Shown piece after piece: positions 51,755 through 59,905 of a stretch of 64,000 nucleotides of DNA. The notes below the pieces were generated by a model. That model was not told the origin of the DNA. It saw only the letters and a list, made by a program, of their open reading frames with translations, and made no database searches. The stretch spans positions 186,001 to 250,000 of the forward strand of contig JACQFN010000016.1 of the NCBI GenBank assembly GCA_016200045.1, read 5' to 3'. Both the position numbers and the translations under genes were made by a program. This DNA comes from Nitrososphaerota archaeon. GTDB taxonomy: Archaea; Thermoproteota; Nitrososphaeria; Nitrososphaerales; Gagatemarchaeaceae. Each line of letters begins with the position of its first letter. Positions within the stretch are counted from its first letter, which is position 1.

Positions 51755-51970
51755 TCGAACCCTTGATTTCGAGTCTGATTTGGGCTACGAAATTGGTGCA
51801 GGCCCCTTCCGGCCCACTCTGCGTCCCGAACCCTCACAGGGTTCGAAACCGGGTTCGTCTGGCGGCATACGGCGCGCATGGCTATCGTTCAACTAAATTG
51901 CGAGGTTGCGGTCGTCGGGATTCCAACACAACATATCGTGCTGATAGACTCTCAAGCCCTCTCTCTAATC
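51755..51970 (+). repeat. Non-coding repeat with tRNA-tail motif, copy B
   Basis: Starts with CCCTTGATTTCGAGTCTGAT and TTGGGCTACG (as in copies 1 and 3), passes through CCCCTTCCGGCCCAC at 51803-51817 and then matches 50755-50925 over some 160 bp. No gene is visible from 51512 to 52159. Confidence 0.7.
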
Positions 51971-52159
51971 GGCCCATAAGCTGTTCTTGCAATTCGGAAG
52001 CGTCGATGACGGACCTCCCTCTCGCAAGGAGTTCACGAACTCTAGCACAAGAAGGCTATATTAGAGGAGACTCGTCCCTGCATAGGCACCACGAACGGTG
52101 AACCTCCGTTGAGGGGCCTAGGAGAAAGCGGACTACACCAGCCTACCTACACCGAAAAG

Positions 52160-53200
52160 ATGGTGACCCTCCTCCGACTACCATATGTTCTAGGCAGTCT
52201 GCTCTTCGCCTTCCTCTTCAGTCCCGTTGGGGCCCTTCCTTTCGTCCTTCTTGAAACTGGCGACCTCAACAGGGCAGGCAGCATTGTCCTTGCTGCATCG
52301 AGCCTCGAGTCGGTCGAGAACCCCTTGCCACTGGTCGTAACGTACTACGCACTTTTCTACGTCGTGGTCTTCTTCCTTGCATACATCGTCAGATACCTCA
52401 GACTCAGGATACTGCAAGCCGAGCCCGCGCTCGTGACTGTGCTGACCGAAGGGGAGGGCACCTTCCACAAGGCTTTCCACCGGACAACGTCGACCTGGCA
52501 GCCAGCGCTCTTGGGGCTGGTCTTCCTCGCCGGTTCCCTCTTCAGCCCCATCTTCACTAGCATCTATTCCGCTCTTGGCCCGGTATCACGCGCTGATTTC
52601 GTTGTTGTCTTCGCGGTCGTCTCGTTCATGCTCACGAACTTCGTGTGGGTCTACTTCAGTTCTATATGGGGCGTCCGCCAGATTGGAAGGAGCTCCTTGA
52701 GGCTGAAGACCTTTCGTGAGGACAGAACCTTAGGTGCCGGTCCGATGGGTTCGCTTTCATTATTCCTCGCGTTCGGGTACTTCGGAGGATTGGCCTTGTT
52801 GCTCCTCCTCTCGCTGATTTCGCCAGTCCCCGGTTTCAGAAGTTTGAATCTCTTGGGTGGGTTCGTGGGGGCACTCGCCCTCGGTATGGCTCTGTTCTTC
52901 GTGCCATTGAGCAGCGTGCACGGCAAGATGCTTGAGGAAAAGCAGCGCGAACAGAAGTTACACTTGGAGGAGTACAACAGGCTTCTCCAATCTTTCAAGG
53001 AGGGCGGCAACCCTCCCGAGCGGAGAGGGGAGGGCCGGCTGGACGCCCTTCTGCTGCATGAAATAACGGGGAGGCGAATCGCGGCGATTCCCACGTGGCC
53101 CTTCGACACAGGAATAATAGGGCGACTAGCTGCGATCCTTCTTTCGGTTTCGGCAATCCTGATTTCGAAGTTCGTCCAAATCGCCTTTCACATTGGATAA
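52160..53200 (+). CDS. Polytopic membrane protein of unknown function
   Basis: 346 residues from ATG 52160 (TTG 52109 possible). About six to eight hydrophobic helices, with a central FFLAYIVRYLRLRIL, a late cytoplasmic helix rich in Glu and Gln (GKMLEEKQREQKLHLEEYNR) and a last helix at the C terminus. No transporter signature. It is enclosed by two tRNA-tail repeats. Confidence 0.7.
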   Translation: MVTLLRLPYVLGSLLFAFLFSPVGALPFVLLETGDLNRAGSIVLAASSLESVENPLPLVVTYYALFYVVVFFLAYIVRYLRLRILQAEPALVTVLTEGEGTFHKAFHRTTSTWQPALLGLVFLAGSLFSPIFTSIYSALGPVSRADFVVVFAVVSFMLTNFVWVYFSSIWGVRQIGRSSLRLKTFREDRTLGAGPMGSLSLFLAFGYFGGLALLLLLSLISPVPGFRSLNLLGGFVGALALGMALFFVPLSSVHGKMLEEKQREQKLHLEEYNRLLQSFKEGGNPPERRGEGRLDALLLHEITGRRIAAIPTWPFDTGIIGRLAAILLSVSAILISKFVQIAFHIG

Positions 53201-53249
53201 GACATTAGGTTAGGATTTCTCCCGCTTCGGAAAGCAAGGACTTGTGGTC

Positions 53250-53454
53250 TCAATATGTGCGGTCGCCGGGACTACCGCCTGGGTTCTCAACTTAGCTCGG
53301 AATTCCGATTCCAGTCAGTCCAACACCATCAAAACTGCTAGGTCAGATTCGGCCAAACCCCCACAGGTGCATTATGTCAGGGTTCGCAATGGTTACCCCT
53401 CCACCAAATCGTCAGACTCGAACCCTGCCAGGGTACGCATATCTTCCGGCCCAT
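53250..53454 (+). repeat. Non-coding repeat ending in the tRNA-tail motif, copy C
   Basis: About 200 bp aligning with 51536-51738 through GGTCGCCGGGACTACCGCC, CAGTCAGTCCAACACCATCA, CACAGGTGCA and CCAGGGTACGCAT; ends in CTTCCGGCCCAT (53443-53454). Confidence 0.7.
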
Positions 53455-53459
53455 CCGCT

Positions 53460-53948
53460 TCAGCTCACAGCTTTCTTCACGAGCACGGCGATCCTTGCCT
53501 CTTCGGCGGCAGTCAACCCCTTCAGCGCGAAGGCGGACGGCCACATGGCGCCTTCGTCGAGGTTCGCCTTGTCGCTGAAGCCGAACGTCGCGTACCTCGT
53601 GTTGAACTTCTGCGCTGCTTGAAAGAAGCAGACGACCTTGCCGTCCTTGGCATACGCGGGCATCCCGTACCAGAGTCTCGGCGAGAGGGCTGGCGCGCTG
53701 TCTTTGATGATAGCATGCAGCCGCCTGCCCATGGTGCGATCCGGTTCCGGCATCTCGGCGATCTTCGCGAGCACGGCGCTCTCCCCGTCCGCCTTGTCCC
53801 TCCCTGGTCCGAGGCGCGCGGCCGCCTTCAGCTCTTGGATGCGCTCCTTCATCGCGACTCGCTCCTCGTCCGTGAATCCGTTGAACTTCTTGCTGATCGC
53901 GGTGGTGCTCTTGGCGGACTTCTGCGTGCCCTTCTGTGCGGGTTTCAT
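53460..53948 (-). CDS. DUF1801-family protein
   Basis: 162 residues. A Lys/Ala-rich N-terminal region is followed by the DUF1801 domain with [40 protein letters not shown] and a C-terminal [19 protein letters not shown]. The family (YdhG-like) is widespread and of uncertain function, possibly iron or nucleotide related. It reads towards the repeat zone. Confidence 0.78.
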   Translation of the reverse strand: MKPAQKGTQKSAKSTTAISKKFNGFTDEERVAMKERIQELKAAARLGPGRDKADGESAVLAKIAEMPEPDRTMGRRLHAIIKDSAPALSPRLWYGMPAYAKDGKVVCFFQAAQKFNTRYATFGFSDKANLDEGAMWPSAFALKGLTAAEEARIAVLVKKAVS

Positions 53949-54158
53949 GGGATTGTATTCGTCTTCAGGGCTTAAAAATGCCTTTCACGAGGTCGTTCAT
54001 TGCGTTTCAATAAGCTTCGTCGGGCCCCTGTTGTAGGGACCGCGCGCAACCGTCAGAGCCCGCATTCTCCATGTGATCGAATCCTTTCGCGTTCGACACG
54101 AAAGGGAATACTTGGTAACCTCGAACGACAGGCTATTGGTCTTAAAACCTCCGTTCAC

Positions 54159-54431
54159 GGCGGGGTGAATTCGTTTCCGGCTTTGGAAATCGGCCGGCCG
54201 AACTTAACGTCTACCGTCTTGACCGGTGGGGCGAGCGGTTTTGGCTCGAGTGACGGTGCGCCCAGCGGTCTGGGCTTCGATTCTGTCGGCAGCCTCTGGG
54301 TGGCCGACTCGTCCAATAACCGCGTTCTCGAATTTCTGGCCGGTCCCACTGCGAAAGCTCCTGTCCACGGACAATCACCGCTTGGTTTGGGATACACACT
54401 CAACCCCAGAGGGTTAAGAAGGCTTATCTAA
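54159..54431 (+). pseudogene. NHL-repeat gene fragment
   Basis: In frame are GRPNLTSTVLTGGASGFGSS, PSGLGFDSVGSLWVADSSNN and RVLEFLAGP, nearly one and a half NHL beta-propeller repeats of the kind seen in large secreted archaeal proteins. There is no start with a ribosome site, no signal peptide and the frame ends soon after. It is therefore a remnant of a longer gene. Confidence 0.55.
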
Positions 54432-54458
54432 TCAAGTCCGGCCTTGGCTTGCCGAAGC

Positions 54459-55334
54459 ATGGATCGGAGATTCGCAGTCGCAGCATGTCTCCTTGTGTTG
54501 TCGATGTTGATGCTGAACTCTCTCGCACTACCGGCGTCTGCGTCGAAGTCCCGCCAGCTCTTGATCTCCGTGCAGGCCTCCTCGCCAGTGTTCGCAGGAC
54601 AGACGGTCCAGATTTCGGCTACGCTGCAGTACAGCAACGGCACAGCCGAGGGAAACAAGGCCTCCTTCGCGGGGTCGCATGTCTACTATCCCAACGGGAC
54701 GGCCGTGGCCCTTTCTGCCACTCCCACGGTGACAGCGCCGGAGCTGGTCAGATGGGGCTACATTCTGCCGTCCAACGCACCGAACGGTCTCTACAGTGTC
54801 ACGATAAGGGCAACACTTGGTCCGAACGCCACGTGGGGACAGGCCTCGTTTACTGTCAACAACCAGATCGCCTCCGCTAACGGTCTGAACGCCATCTCAT
54901 CCCAGCTCAGTTCGGTCAGCTCCCAATTGGGCTTGCTTTCCTCGGATATGAAGGAGAACTTCACAGACACGCTGAACGCCGTGTCAAGCGACTTTGCAAG
55001 CATGCAAGGGCAGGTCGGAAGCCTGTCTGCAAGCATGGCAGAAAACTTCACAGCCCTGTCAGGGACTTTGGCGACAATCGGGGGCAGCATAGGCTCGCTC
55101 GCGACCTCTGCTTCAGTGTCCGACCTCAAGGCGACCGTTCAGAGCGACATCGGCGGAATCAACAGCATGATTGGCTCGATTGCAACTTCGGCACAGGTGA
55201 GCGCGATCAGCTCGGGGGTGCAGAGTCTCCAAACCCAGGCCTCGAACATTTCAAATGTGGAGAACTACGTGCTCTTGCCCGCGATGCTGGCCGCAATAGT
55301 GCTCATTCTGATCGTGCTCATAAGAAGAAGATAG
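54459..55334 (+). CDS. Secreted protein with C-terminal membrane anchor
   Basis: 291 residues from ATG 54459. Signal peptide at residues 3-25 (FAVAACLLVLSMLMLNSLAL), an Ig-like beta domain (SVQASSPVFAGQTVQISATL ... RATLGPNATW) to about 140, a long Ser/Leu coiled-coil-like region with heptad-like repeats (SSQLSSVSSQLGLLSSDM, and similar) and a final membrane helix followed by Arg-Arg-Arg. A surface adhesin or stalk that stands off the membrane is the likely picture. Confidence 0.72.
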   Translation: MDRRFAVAACLLVLSMLMLNSLALPASASKSRQLLISVQASSPVFAGQTVQISATLQYSNGTAEGNKASFAGSHVYYPNGTAVALSATPTVTAPELVRWGYILPSNAPNGLYSVTIRATLGPNATWGQASFTVNNQIASANGLNAISSQLSSVSSQLGLLSSDMKENFTDTLNAVSSDFASMQGQVGSLSASMAENFTALSGTLATIGGSIGSLATSASVSDLKATVQSDIGGINSMIGSIATSAQVSAISSGVQSLQTQASNISNVENYVLLPAMLAAIVLILIVLIRRR

Positions 55335-55392
55335 TCGTTCGGCCGTCCCGAGCGGGAGGTGCATCATGCTAGGATGTTATGTCCGGTCTTCG

Positions 55393-57222
55393 TCAACCGA
55401 CCAAAGTCCTCTTCAGGACTTTGACATCAAGTACGACGTTCGCCGCTAGGGCTGTCGAGGTAGCGAGGAGCCCCCAGACAAGGAGGGCGTTCGGCTCTGA
55501 CCCGAAGAGTTTCGTCAGGGAGTCAACGGGCCCGGACGTGTGGATGGCGTGCCTGAAGAGTCCCAGAGCAGCTACGCAGACGGTCCCGAAAGTCGAGAGG
55601 AACAGCTGCGCCCCGAGGCTCCCGAGCTCGAAGATGTCGAAGACAACGTACCCGAAGATGATCGCCACGGTGCCGAAGACCACGACGGAGGGGTCAATTT
55701 GATAGATCGCAGCACCGAGCACGAAACATGACGCGGCGACCACGAACGCGAGGACCTTGTTGCCGAACCCTCCCGTCCCCGCCCGTGACCGAAGGGAGGC
55801 TCCGGAAAACGTGATTATGCCAAGGCTGATGAGCACCATGAAGTCCGTTATCTTGACGAGGAAGTCCTGGCCCTGGATGGCGAGGAGCAGCACTGCGACG
55901 AGGGTGAAGATCCAAGAGAGCTTCGCCACCGATATAGGCATGTAGCCGTCCTCCCCCAAGGCCCCGAGGTGCCTCGCCGCAGCTAGGAATGCCGGGACGA
56001 ATGTCGTCACGGTGGCGATGAGAAATGCGACCCCAACCAGGAGCCCCTGGCCGGGTCCCAATACTGTCTGGGCCAGATAGACAGCCGGGACGTGCGCCGA
56101 ACCGAGCGCCGAGGCGTCCGGATGCGAGGCGAAGACAGCCAGACCGTAGACGATGTTCAGGGCGGACGCAATGATGACGCTCAAAACCATGGCGACCCCA
56201 AGGTAGGTGGCTCTGGCCACCGTGAACCCCCTCTTGAGCCATGATGCGATTGGAATCGGAGAGCGTTCGACCGAATCTTTTTCCAGAGCCTGAATCTCCT
56301 GGAAACCAAAGAAGAGCAAGTACAGATACCCGGTGTTCACCACGAGGGCCGTGACCCAGTCGCCCCCCGAAGGAAAGGTCAGCAGACCACCCAGGTTCCA
56401 TCCTGCTGCGCCTCCCAGCAGGTATGAGTGATACGCAAGAATGGAGACCAGCGCGGCGGTCAGTATCGCCTGGATCGAGCCTATCCCCTTCAGAAAGCGC
56501 TGCTCGAACAGGACGTTGATGATTGCCCACGCAAGGAACCCGGCGCCCAGGACATAGGTCGCGGAGGTCGCAGCGGATTCGCTCACCCCGTACCCCGTCA
56601 GTATCCCCGGCATGACCTCGAAGTCGAACAGCAGGAACACAATCTGAGCGTAGGCGGCCAGAGCCGTGTTTGCGATCCACATGGAGAGCCTGGCTACGAA
56701 GTACCTCACGCTCTTCCCACCCCAGGCGAGTTTCGTGAATGACGGGCCCCCTACCCCCTCGAGTCCCAGGCCCTTAGATTCGGCATACATGTTGGCATAG
56801 ACCTTGGCCATCGCGACGGAGAGCAGAGTGGCGATGAGGAGGGATAACACCGACACGAACTCATACTCCTCGATGTTCAGGGGTATCAGGATGAATAGGG
56901 GGGAGCCCAGCGTCGCACCCACTCCAATCGCCAGCACGGTCCCGAAACCATACACGGGCTTTCTGGGCAGGGTCGGCCGGAGTTTGACGAACCTCGCGGC
57001 CAAGGACTCAGGGAGCTGGAAGACGAGCGCGGTCCCGCACAGAGCCAGGCCCACCATCGCGAGGACGGCGACGACGTCTCCAGAATCGTATCTTCCCTGG
57101 ACGGCGAGGAAGCTCAGGTCGTCGAAGGCGTATCCGAGAGCGACAATCAGCGCTGACACGCCGATGCACAACCCCGCCGCCTTGACCGAAAGCGCGGCGA
57201 GCAACAGCCGGCCTCTGCGCAC
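55393..57222 (-). CDS. APC-superfamily amino acid / polyamine permease
   Basis: 609 residues with about 12-14 helices. The start of the transport domain, YGFGTVLAIGVGATLGSPLF, resembles the family's helix 1 glycine-rich motif, and LFFGFQEIQALEKDSVERSP its conserved helix 6-7 loop. An N-terminal pair of additional helices (residues 8-62) precedes it. Substrate not readable. It follows a small membrane protein gene 8 bp upstream, in the same orientation. Confidence 0.75.
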   Translation of the reverse strand: MRRGRLLLAALSVKAAGLCIGVSALIVALGYAFDDLSFLAVQGRYDSGDVVAVLAMVGLALCGTALVFQLPESLAARFVKLRPTLPRKPVYGFGTVLAIGVGATLGSPLFILIPLNIEEYEFVSVLSLLIATLLSVAMAKVYANMYAESKGLGLEGVGGPSFTKLAWGGKSVRYFVARLSMWIANTALAAYAQIVFLLFDFEVMPGILTGYGVSESAATSATYVLGAGFLAWAIINVLFEQRFLKGIGSIQAILTAALVSILAYHSYLLGGAAGWNLGGLLTFPSGGDWVTALVVNTGYLYLLFFGFQEIQALEKDSVERSPIPIASWLKRGFTVARATYLGVAMVLSVIIASALNIVYGLAVFASHPDASALGSAHVPAVYLAQTVLGPGQGLLVGVAFLIATVTTFVPAFLAAARHLGALGEDGYMPISVAKLSWIFTLVAVLLLAIQGQDFLVKITDFMVLISLGIITFSGASLRSRAGTGGFGNKVLAFVVAASCFVLGAAIYQIDPSVVVFGTVAIIFGYVVFDIFELGSLGAQLFLSTFGTVCVAALGLFRHAIHTSGPVDSLTKLFGSEPNALLVWGLLATSTALAANVVLDVKVLKRTLVG

Positions 57223-57230
57223 GGTCGTCC

Positions 57231-57710
57231 CTATTCACCGGTTCTGATCGAGAGTCCCATTTCTCTGAGGCTGGCGGCCGCCTGCCTGAGGGTGTGGAAC
57301 GCGCCAAGCATGAGCGAAGCTCCAAGCGCGAATTCAATGAAGCCCGCGTACTGGTACAACGGGGAGTTGGCGATCGAGCCGTAAAAACCCCCGGCAAAGA
57401 AGTTCAGGAGGTCCTGGGGGGAGGTAATCCCTGCCATGACAGGGAGCAGGGCGACCGTTCCCGCCACTATCAGCAGTGATGCCATTATGAGCTCCCCAAG
57501 CGCGATTGCCAACAGCCTCCTCGACTCCGGCTTCTGTTTTCCCTGAAGCGACCTGACAAAGCGCTGGAGGCTGTCGTCATGCGACTCGATGAGGGCGCCT
57601 CTCAAGGAATTCTTCAGCTCCTCTTCCGTCCCTCTTAGGAGCACGAAAGCCTTGATGTCAAGGATCAGCCTATCCAATAGGTCGTCTGCCTTCCCCTCTT
57701 CCCCGCCCAA
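57231..57710 (-). CDS. Membrane protein upstream of the permease
   Basis: 159 residues; a charged N-terminal part (EEGKADDLLDRLILDIKAFV), then three hydrophobic helices and a short tail. It reads into the permease gene and may be an accessory subunit. Its promoter region is now separated from older upstream sequence by the transposon at 57762. Confidence 0.55.
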   Translation of the reverse strand: MGGEEGKADDLLDRLILDIKAFVLLRGTEEELKNSLRGALIESHDDSLQRFVRSLQGKQKPESRRLLAIALGELIMASLLIVAGTVALLPVMAGITSPQDLLNFFAGGFYGSIANSPLYQYAGFIEFALGASLMLGAFHTLRQAAASLREMGLSIRTGE

Positions 57711-57753
57711 GCCTCTCTCCCAGAGGCTTCAGGACTATTTCTCCCTTGGCCCC

Positions 57754-57761
57754 CTCAGAGA
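57754..57761. repeat. Target-site duplication, left copy
   Basis: CTCAGAGA directly outside the left inverted repeat, identical to 59855-59862. Confidence 0.9.
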
Positions 57762-57810
57762 GGTTCTGTCTCGTCTCTGGGTGTTCCCTGAGGGTGTTTC
57801 AGGGTGGGTG
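57762..57810 (+). repeat. Left terminal inverted repeat
   Basis: 49 bp, exact reverse complement of 59806-59854. Confidence 0.95.
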
Positions 57811-57946
57811 GCGGAAAGACTTGTCAGAACAGCCCGCTACCGTGCAAAAGGCCTATTGACAACTCCACCCAGAACCCCAAGAAGAGCAAAGGAAACAAGT
57901 ATCCAAGCTTCCTCGTCTCTATCGTTGGATTCAGAGATACGTCCCA

Positions 57947-58555
57947 ATGGTCTCTGACTACGTGAACTCCCTCGCTCCCCATTTATCTGACACTTGGCAT
58001 GCTGACGAGGTGTTCGTTAAGACTCGGGGAGGTAGCACGGTCAGCGTGAGAGGTCGGGGAGAAGGAGAGATGACCATAGGCTACCTTTGGAATGTGATGG
58101 ACAGGAAGACCCGATTCTTGCTTGCCTCGGAACTTACCAAGTTCAGGGATGTCGGTGGAGCAGACCGAGTCTTCAGGAAGGTAGTTGCCAACGCCCACGA
58201 GAACAGACCCGTGAGAGTCTTTACAGATGGACTGAAGGCCTACAACGATGCGGTCAAGTTCTCCCTTCCGCACTCCCAACATGTCCCGAAAGCGGGGCTG
58301 AAGAAACCTCATGCATCGAACAATCGCATAGAACGACTGAACGGGACGGTAAGGGAACGGGTGAAAGTTCAACGCGGGTGGAAGAGTCTGAAGACCCCTC
58401 TCGCGGAAGGGCAAAGGATACACTGCAACTTCGTGAAGCCTCACAAGGCCTTGCAGGGGGAGACGCCTGCCCAAGCCGCAGGCATAGGAGTCGATGGCGA
58501 GAACAAGTGGATGGAACTCCTTAAGAAATCATTGGAAGTCAAGCGCGATTCTTGA
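57947..58555 (+). CDS. IS6/IS240-like DDE transposase, N terminus uncertain
   Basis: 202 residues from ATG 57947. The DDE triad is visible in TWHADEVFVK, VFTDGLKAYND and NNRIERLNGTVRER. In the same frame the upstream sequence QVSKLPRLYRWIQRY clearly continues the protein, but no start codon is found before a TGA at 57857-57859. A further 21 coding-like codons precede that TGA (from GTG 57794 inside the inverted repeat). Either the gene carries a nonsense codon, is read through, or starts internally without part of its DNA-binding domain. Confidence 0.85.
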   Translation: MVSDYVNSLAPHLSDTWHADEVFVKTRGGSTVSVRGRGEGEMTIGYLWNVMDRKTRFLLASELTKFRDVGGADRVFRKVVANAHENRPVRVFTDGLKAYNDAVKFSLPHSQHVPKAGLKKPHASNNRIERLNGTVRERVKVQRGWKSLKTPLAEGQRIHCNFVKPHKALQGETPAQAAGIGVDGENKWMELLKKSLEVKRDS

Positions 58556-58968
58556 GCAACCTCGGGGAAAGCCCGTTCATAGAGCATCTTCTTACTCTTG
58601 GGGGCCTACTTGCTGTATTCCTTGGTCTGTCTCTTCAATCCAACGTGATTAATCAGCCCCTAATCTTCATGGGAACTACCTTCGCGGTCTCGGCTCTCTT
58701 GACTTACACGACGTTTCTCTTCGGCGAGAAACCCACGAAATCCAAGGTGGCAGGCTATCTTCGCATAGCCATCTACTCAGTGCTTGGAGGCTCGTTCAGT
58801 GGGATTGTGTTCTTGGCATACAGCTACGCCTTTACTGGTGCTGGGGCGGGAAACATCTACGAGGCGGTAGGAATAATTGGCGTGCTGACGGCTTTGTTCT
58901 TTGTTCTTTACCGATTCATATTGAGGGTGTTGGAGAAGCAAGACTCGGTCAGAAACGAGGTGCGGTGA
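58552..58968 (+). CDS. Transposon cargo: four-helix membrane protein
   Basis: 138 residues starting in overlap with the transposase stop. Hydrophobic helices near 12-30, 36-58, 68-90 and 102-122, and a charged tail. No known family. Coupling to the transposase gene suggests that it is a regular part of the element. Confidence 0.65.
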   Translation: MSNLGESPFIEHLLTLGGLLAVFLGLSLQSNVINQPLIFMGTTFAVSALLTYTTFLFGEKPTKSKVAGYLRIAIYSVLGGSFSGIVFLAYSYAFTGAGAGNIYEAVGIIGVLTALFFVLYRFILRVLEKQDSVRNEVR

Positions 58969-58974
58969 GGAACC

Positions 58975-59349
58975 ATGACGACGCTCGAGAGCAAGTCGGA
59001 TGAGATTGAAGAATTGCGTCGCGAAGTAGCTCGTCTGACAAGCCTCAGGGATGGAAAGGAAGAGGAGGTGGAAGCTTGGCATGGGGGTTTGAGCAAAGCG
59101 AGGGCGGAGAGTAGGTTCGGGAATACACAAGCAACTCCGTCCCTCGAAGAAATCGACACCTACACTCAAAGAATCCAAGAATACACCGAGAAGATTGTAT
59201 CACTTGAGTTGGGCCTCCTGAACGAGAGCACAGACAGAATTTCTAAGTCCTCAATGCGACTCGAACTCCTGACAAGGGCTCTGATTGGGGCCACGGTCAT
59301 CTTGATTATCTTGGCAGGGTTCTCGGTCTGGAAGGCTTTCTTTCCATGA
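58975..59349 (+). CDS. Transposon cargo: coiled-coil protein with C-terminal membrane anchor
   Basis: 124 residues. Residues 5-30 and 50-90 are coiled coil (SKSDEIEELRREVARLTSL), and residues 100-122 form a single membrane helix (ALIGATVILIILAGFSVW). It follows the membrane protein by 6 bp and may interact with it. Confidence 0.65.
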   Translation: MTTLESKSDEIEELRREVARLTSLRDGKEEEVEAWHGGLSKARAESRFGNTQATPSLEEIDTYTQRIQEYTEKIVSLELGLLNESTDRISKSSMRLELLTRALIGATVILIILAGFSVWKAFFP

Positions 59350-59369
59350 AGGGACGGACACGCCAAACA

Positions 59370-59380
59370 GAAATAAATAC
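59370..59380 (+). promoter_or_regulatory. TATA-like promoter inside the transposon
   Basis: AAATAAATACC stands about 70 bp before the third cargo gene; the leader holds a G-rich site (GGTAGGGCGGGTGAG) before ATG 59444. Confidence 0.4.
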
Positions 59381-59443
59381 CTCCTCGACATCTAATCAAT
59401 CGCTCAAAGGCCTACAAAGGGTAGGGCGGGTGAGCAAAAGAGA

Positions 59444-59767
59444 ATGACCATAACGAAGGCATACGTCAAACTGGACGAAGCAGACAAAGATGGCAAAAAC
59501 ATCGGCCTCAACAAATTCTTCAATCTCGGCGAAGGAGCGAAGACGAAGATTTTCTCCGTCAGGACACCTCCTAACAGAGACGAACCAATTGTCCGAGTAG
59601 AGTCCCACGCAATCAGTCGAGCGCTGGAAGTCGTTGGCTCAGGAGTCCTCTACGAAGATGACCTCTTGGAAGAGATTCCTAACCCATACGATAGCCGCGA
59701 TTCGACTATGGCAAACATCTTCGAGAGAAATGGCTACGTCCAAGTCGAAGAGTTCGCAGAGAGTTAG
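59444..59767 (+). CDS. Transposon cargo: small soluble protein
   Basis: 107 residues, acidic, no recognised domain (YVKLDEADKDGKNIGLNKFF, then FSVRTPPNRDEPIVRVESHA). It has its own promoter-like sequence. A DNA-binding or immunity role is possible, but nothing specific can be seen. Confidence 0.6.
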   Translation: MTITKAYVKLDEADKDGKNIGLNKFFNLGEGAKTKIFSVRTPPNRDEPIVRVESHAISRALEVVGSGVLYEDDLLEEIPNPYDSRDSTMANIFERNGYVQVEEFAES

Positions 59768-59805
59768 CCCCTCTCTGCTCCCATTTTTTCTCAGGAGTCC
59801 TCGAA

Positions 59806-59854
59806 CACCCACCCTGAAACACCCTCAGGGAACACCCAGAGACGAGACAGAACC
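59806..59854 (-). repeat. Right terminal inverted repeat
   Basis: 49 bp, exact reverse complement of 57762-57810. Confidence 0.95.
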
Positions 59855-59862
59855 CTCAGAGA
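59855..59862. repeat. Target-site duplication, right copy
   Basis: CTCAGAGA directly outside the right inverted repeat. Confidence 0.9.
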
Positions 59863-59905
59863 CAGCGAAAATGGTTTATAGGAGTCAGCGACGCCTCAGT
59901 CCCCG

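Larger units (their letters stand above)
57762..59854 (+). mobile_element. IS6-like transposon with 49-bp perfect inverted repeats and three cargo genes
   Basis: The ends 57762-57810 and 59806-59854 are perfect inverted repeats of 49 bp beginning GGTTCTGTCTCGTCTCTGGG. Both are flanked by the 8-bp duplication CTCAGAGA, as expected for IS6-family transposition. The 2,093-bp interior holds a DDE transposase and three small genes unrelated to transposition. Perfect ends and duplication mean a recent insertion. It sits between the permease operon and the gene at 59906, apparently near the latter's promoter. Confidence 0.93.

Noticed and set aside
51650-51860. Additional tRNA genes
   Set aside because: T-arm-like pieces such as GGTTCGAA and the CCTTCCGGCCCAT tail occur, but no acceptor, D and anticodon arms can be folded around them.
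50470-53454. CRISPR array
   Set aside because: The repeated blocks are long (about 160-200 bp), few, diverged and not regularly spaced; no Cas gene is present anywhere in the window.
53244-53975. 243-codon frame opposite the DUF1801 gene
   Set aside because: Shadow of the minus-strand gene and of the repeat; composition is typical for an antisense frame.
57589-57957. 122-codon frame across the left end of the transposon
   Set aside because: It runs through the inverted repeat and the insertion junction, is antisense to the small membrane protein gene in its first part, and is out of frame with the transposase.
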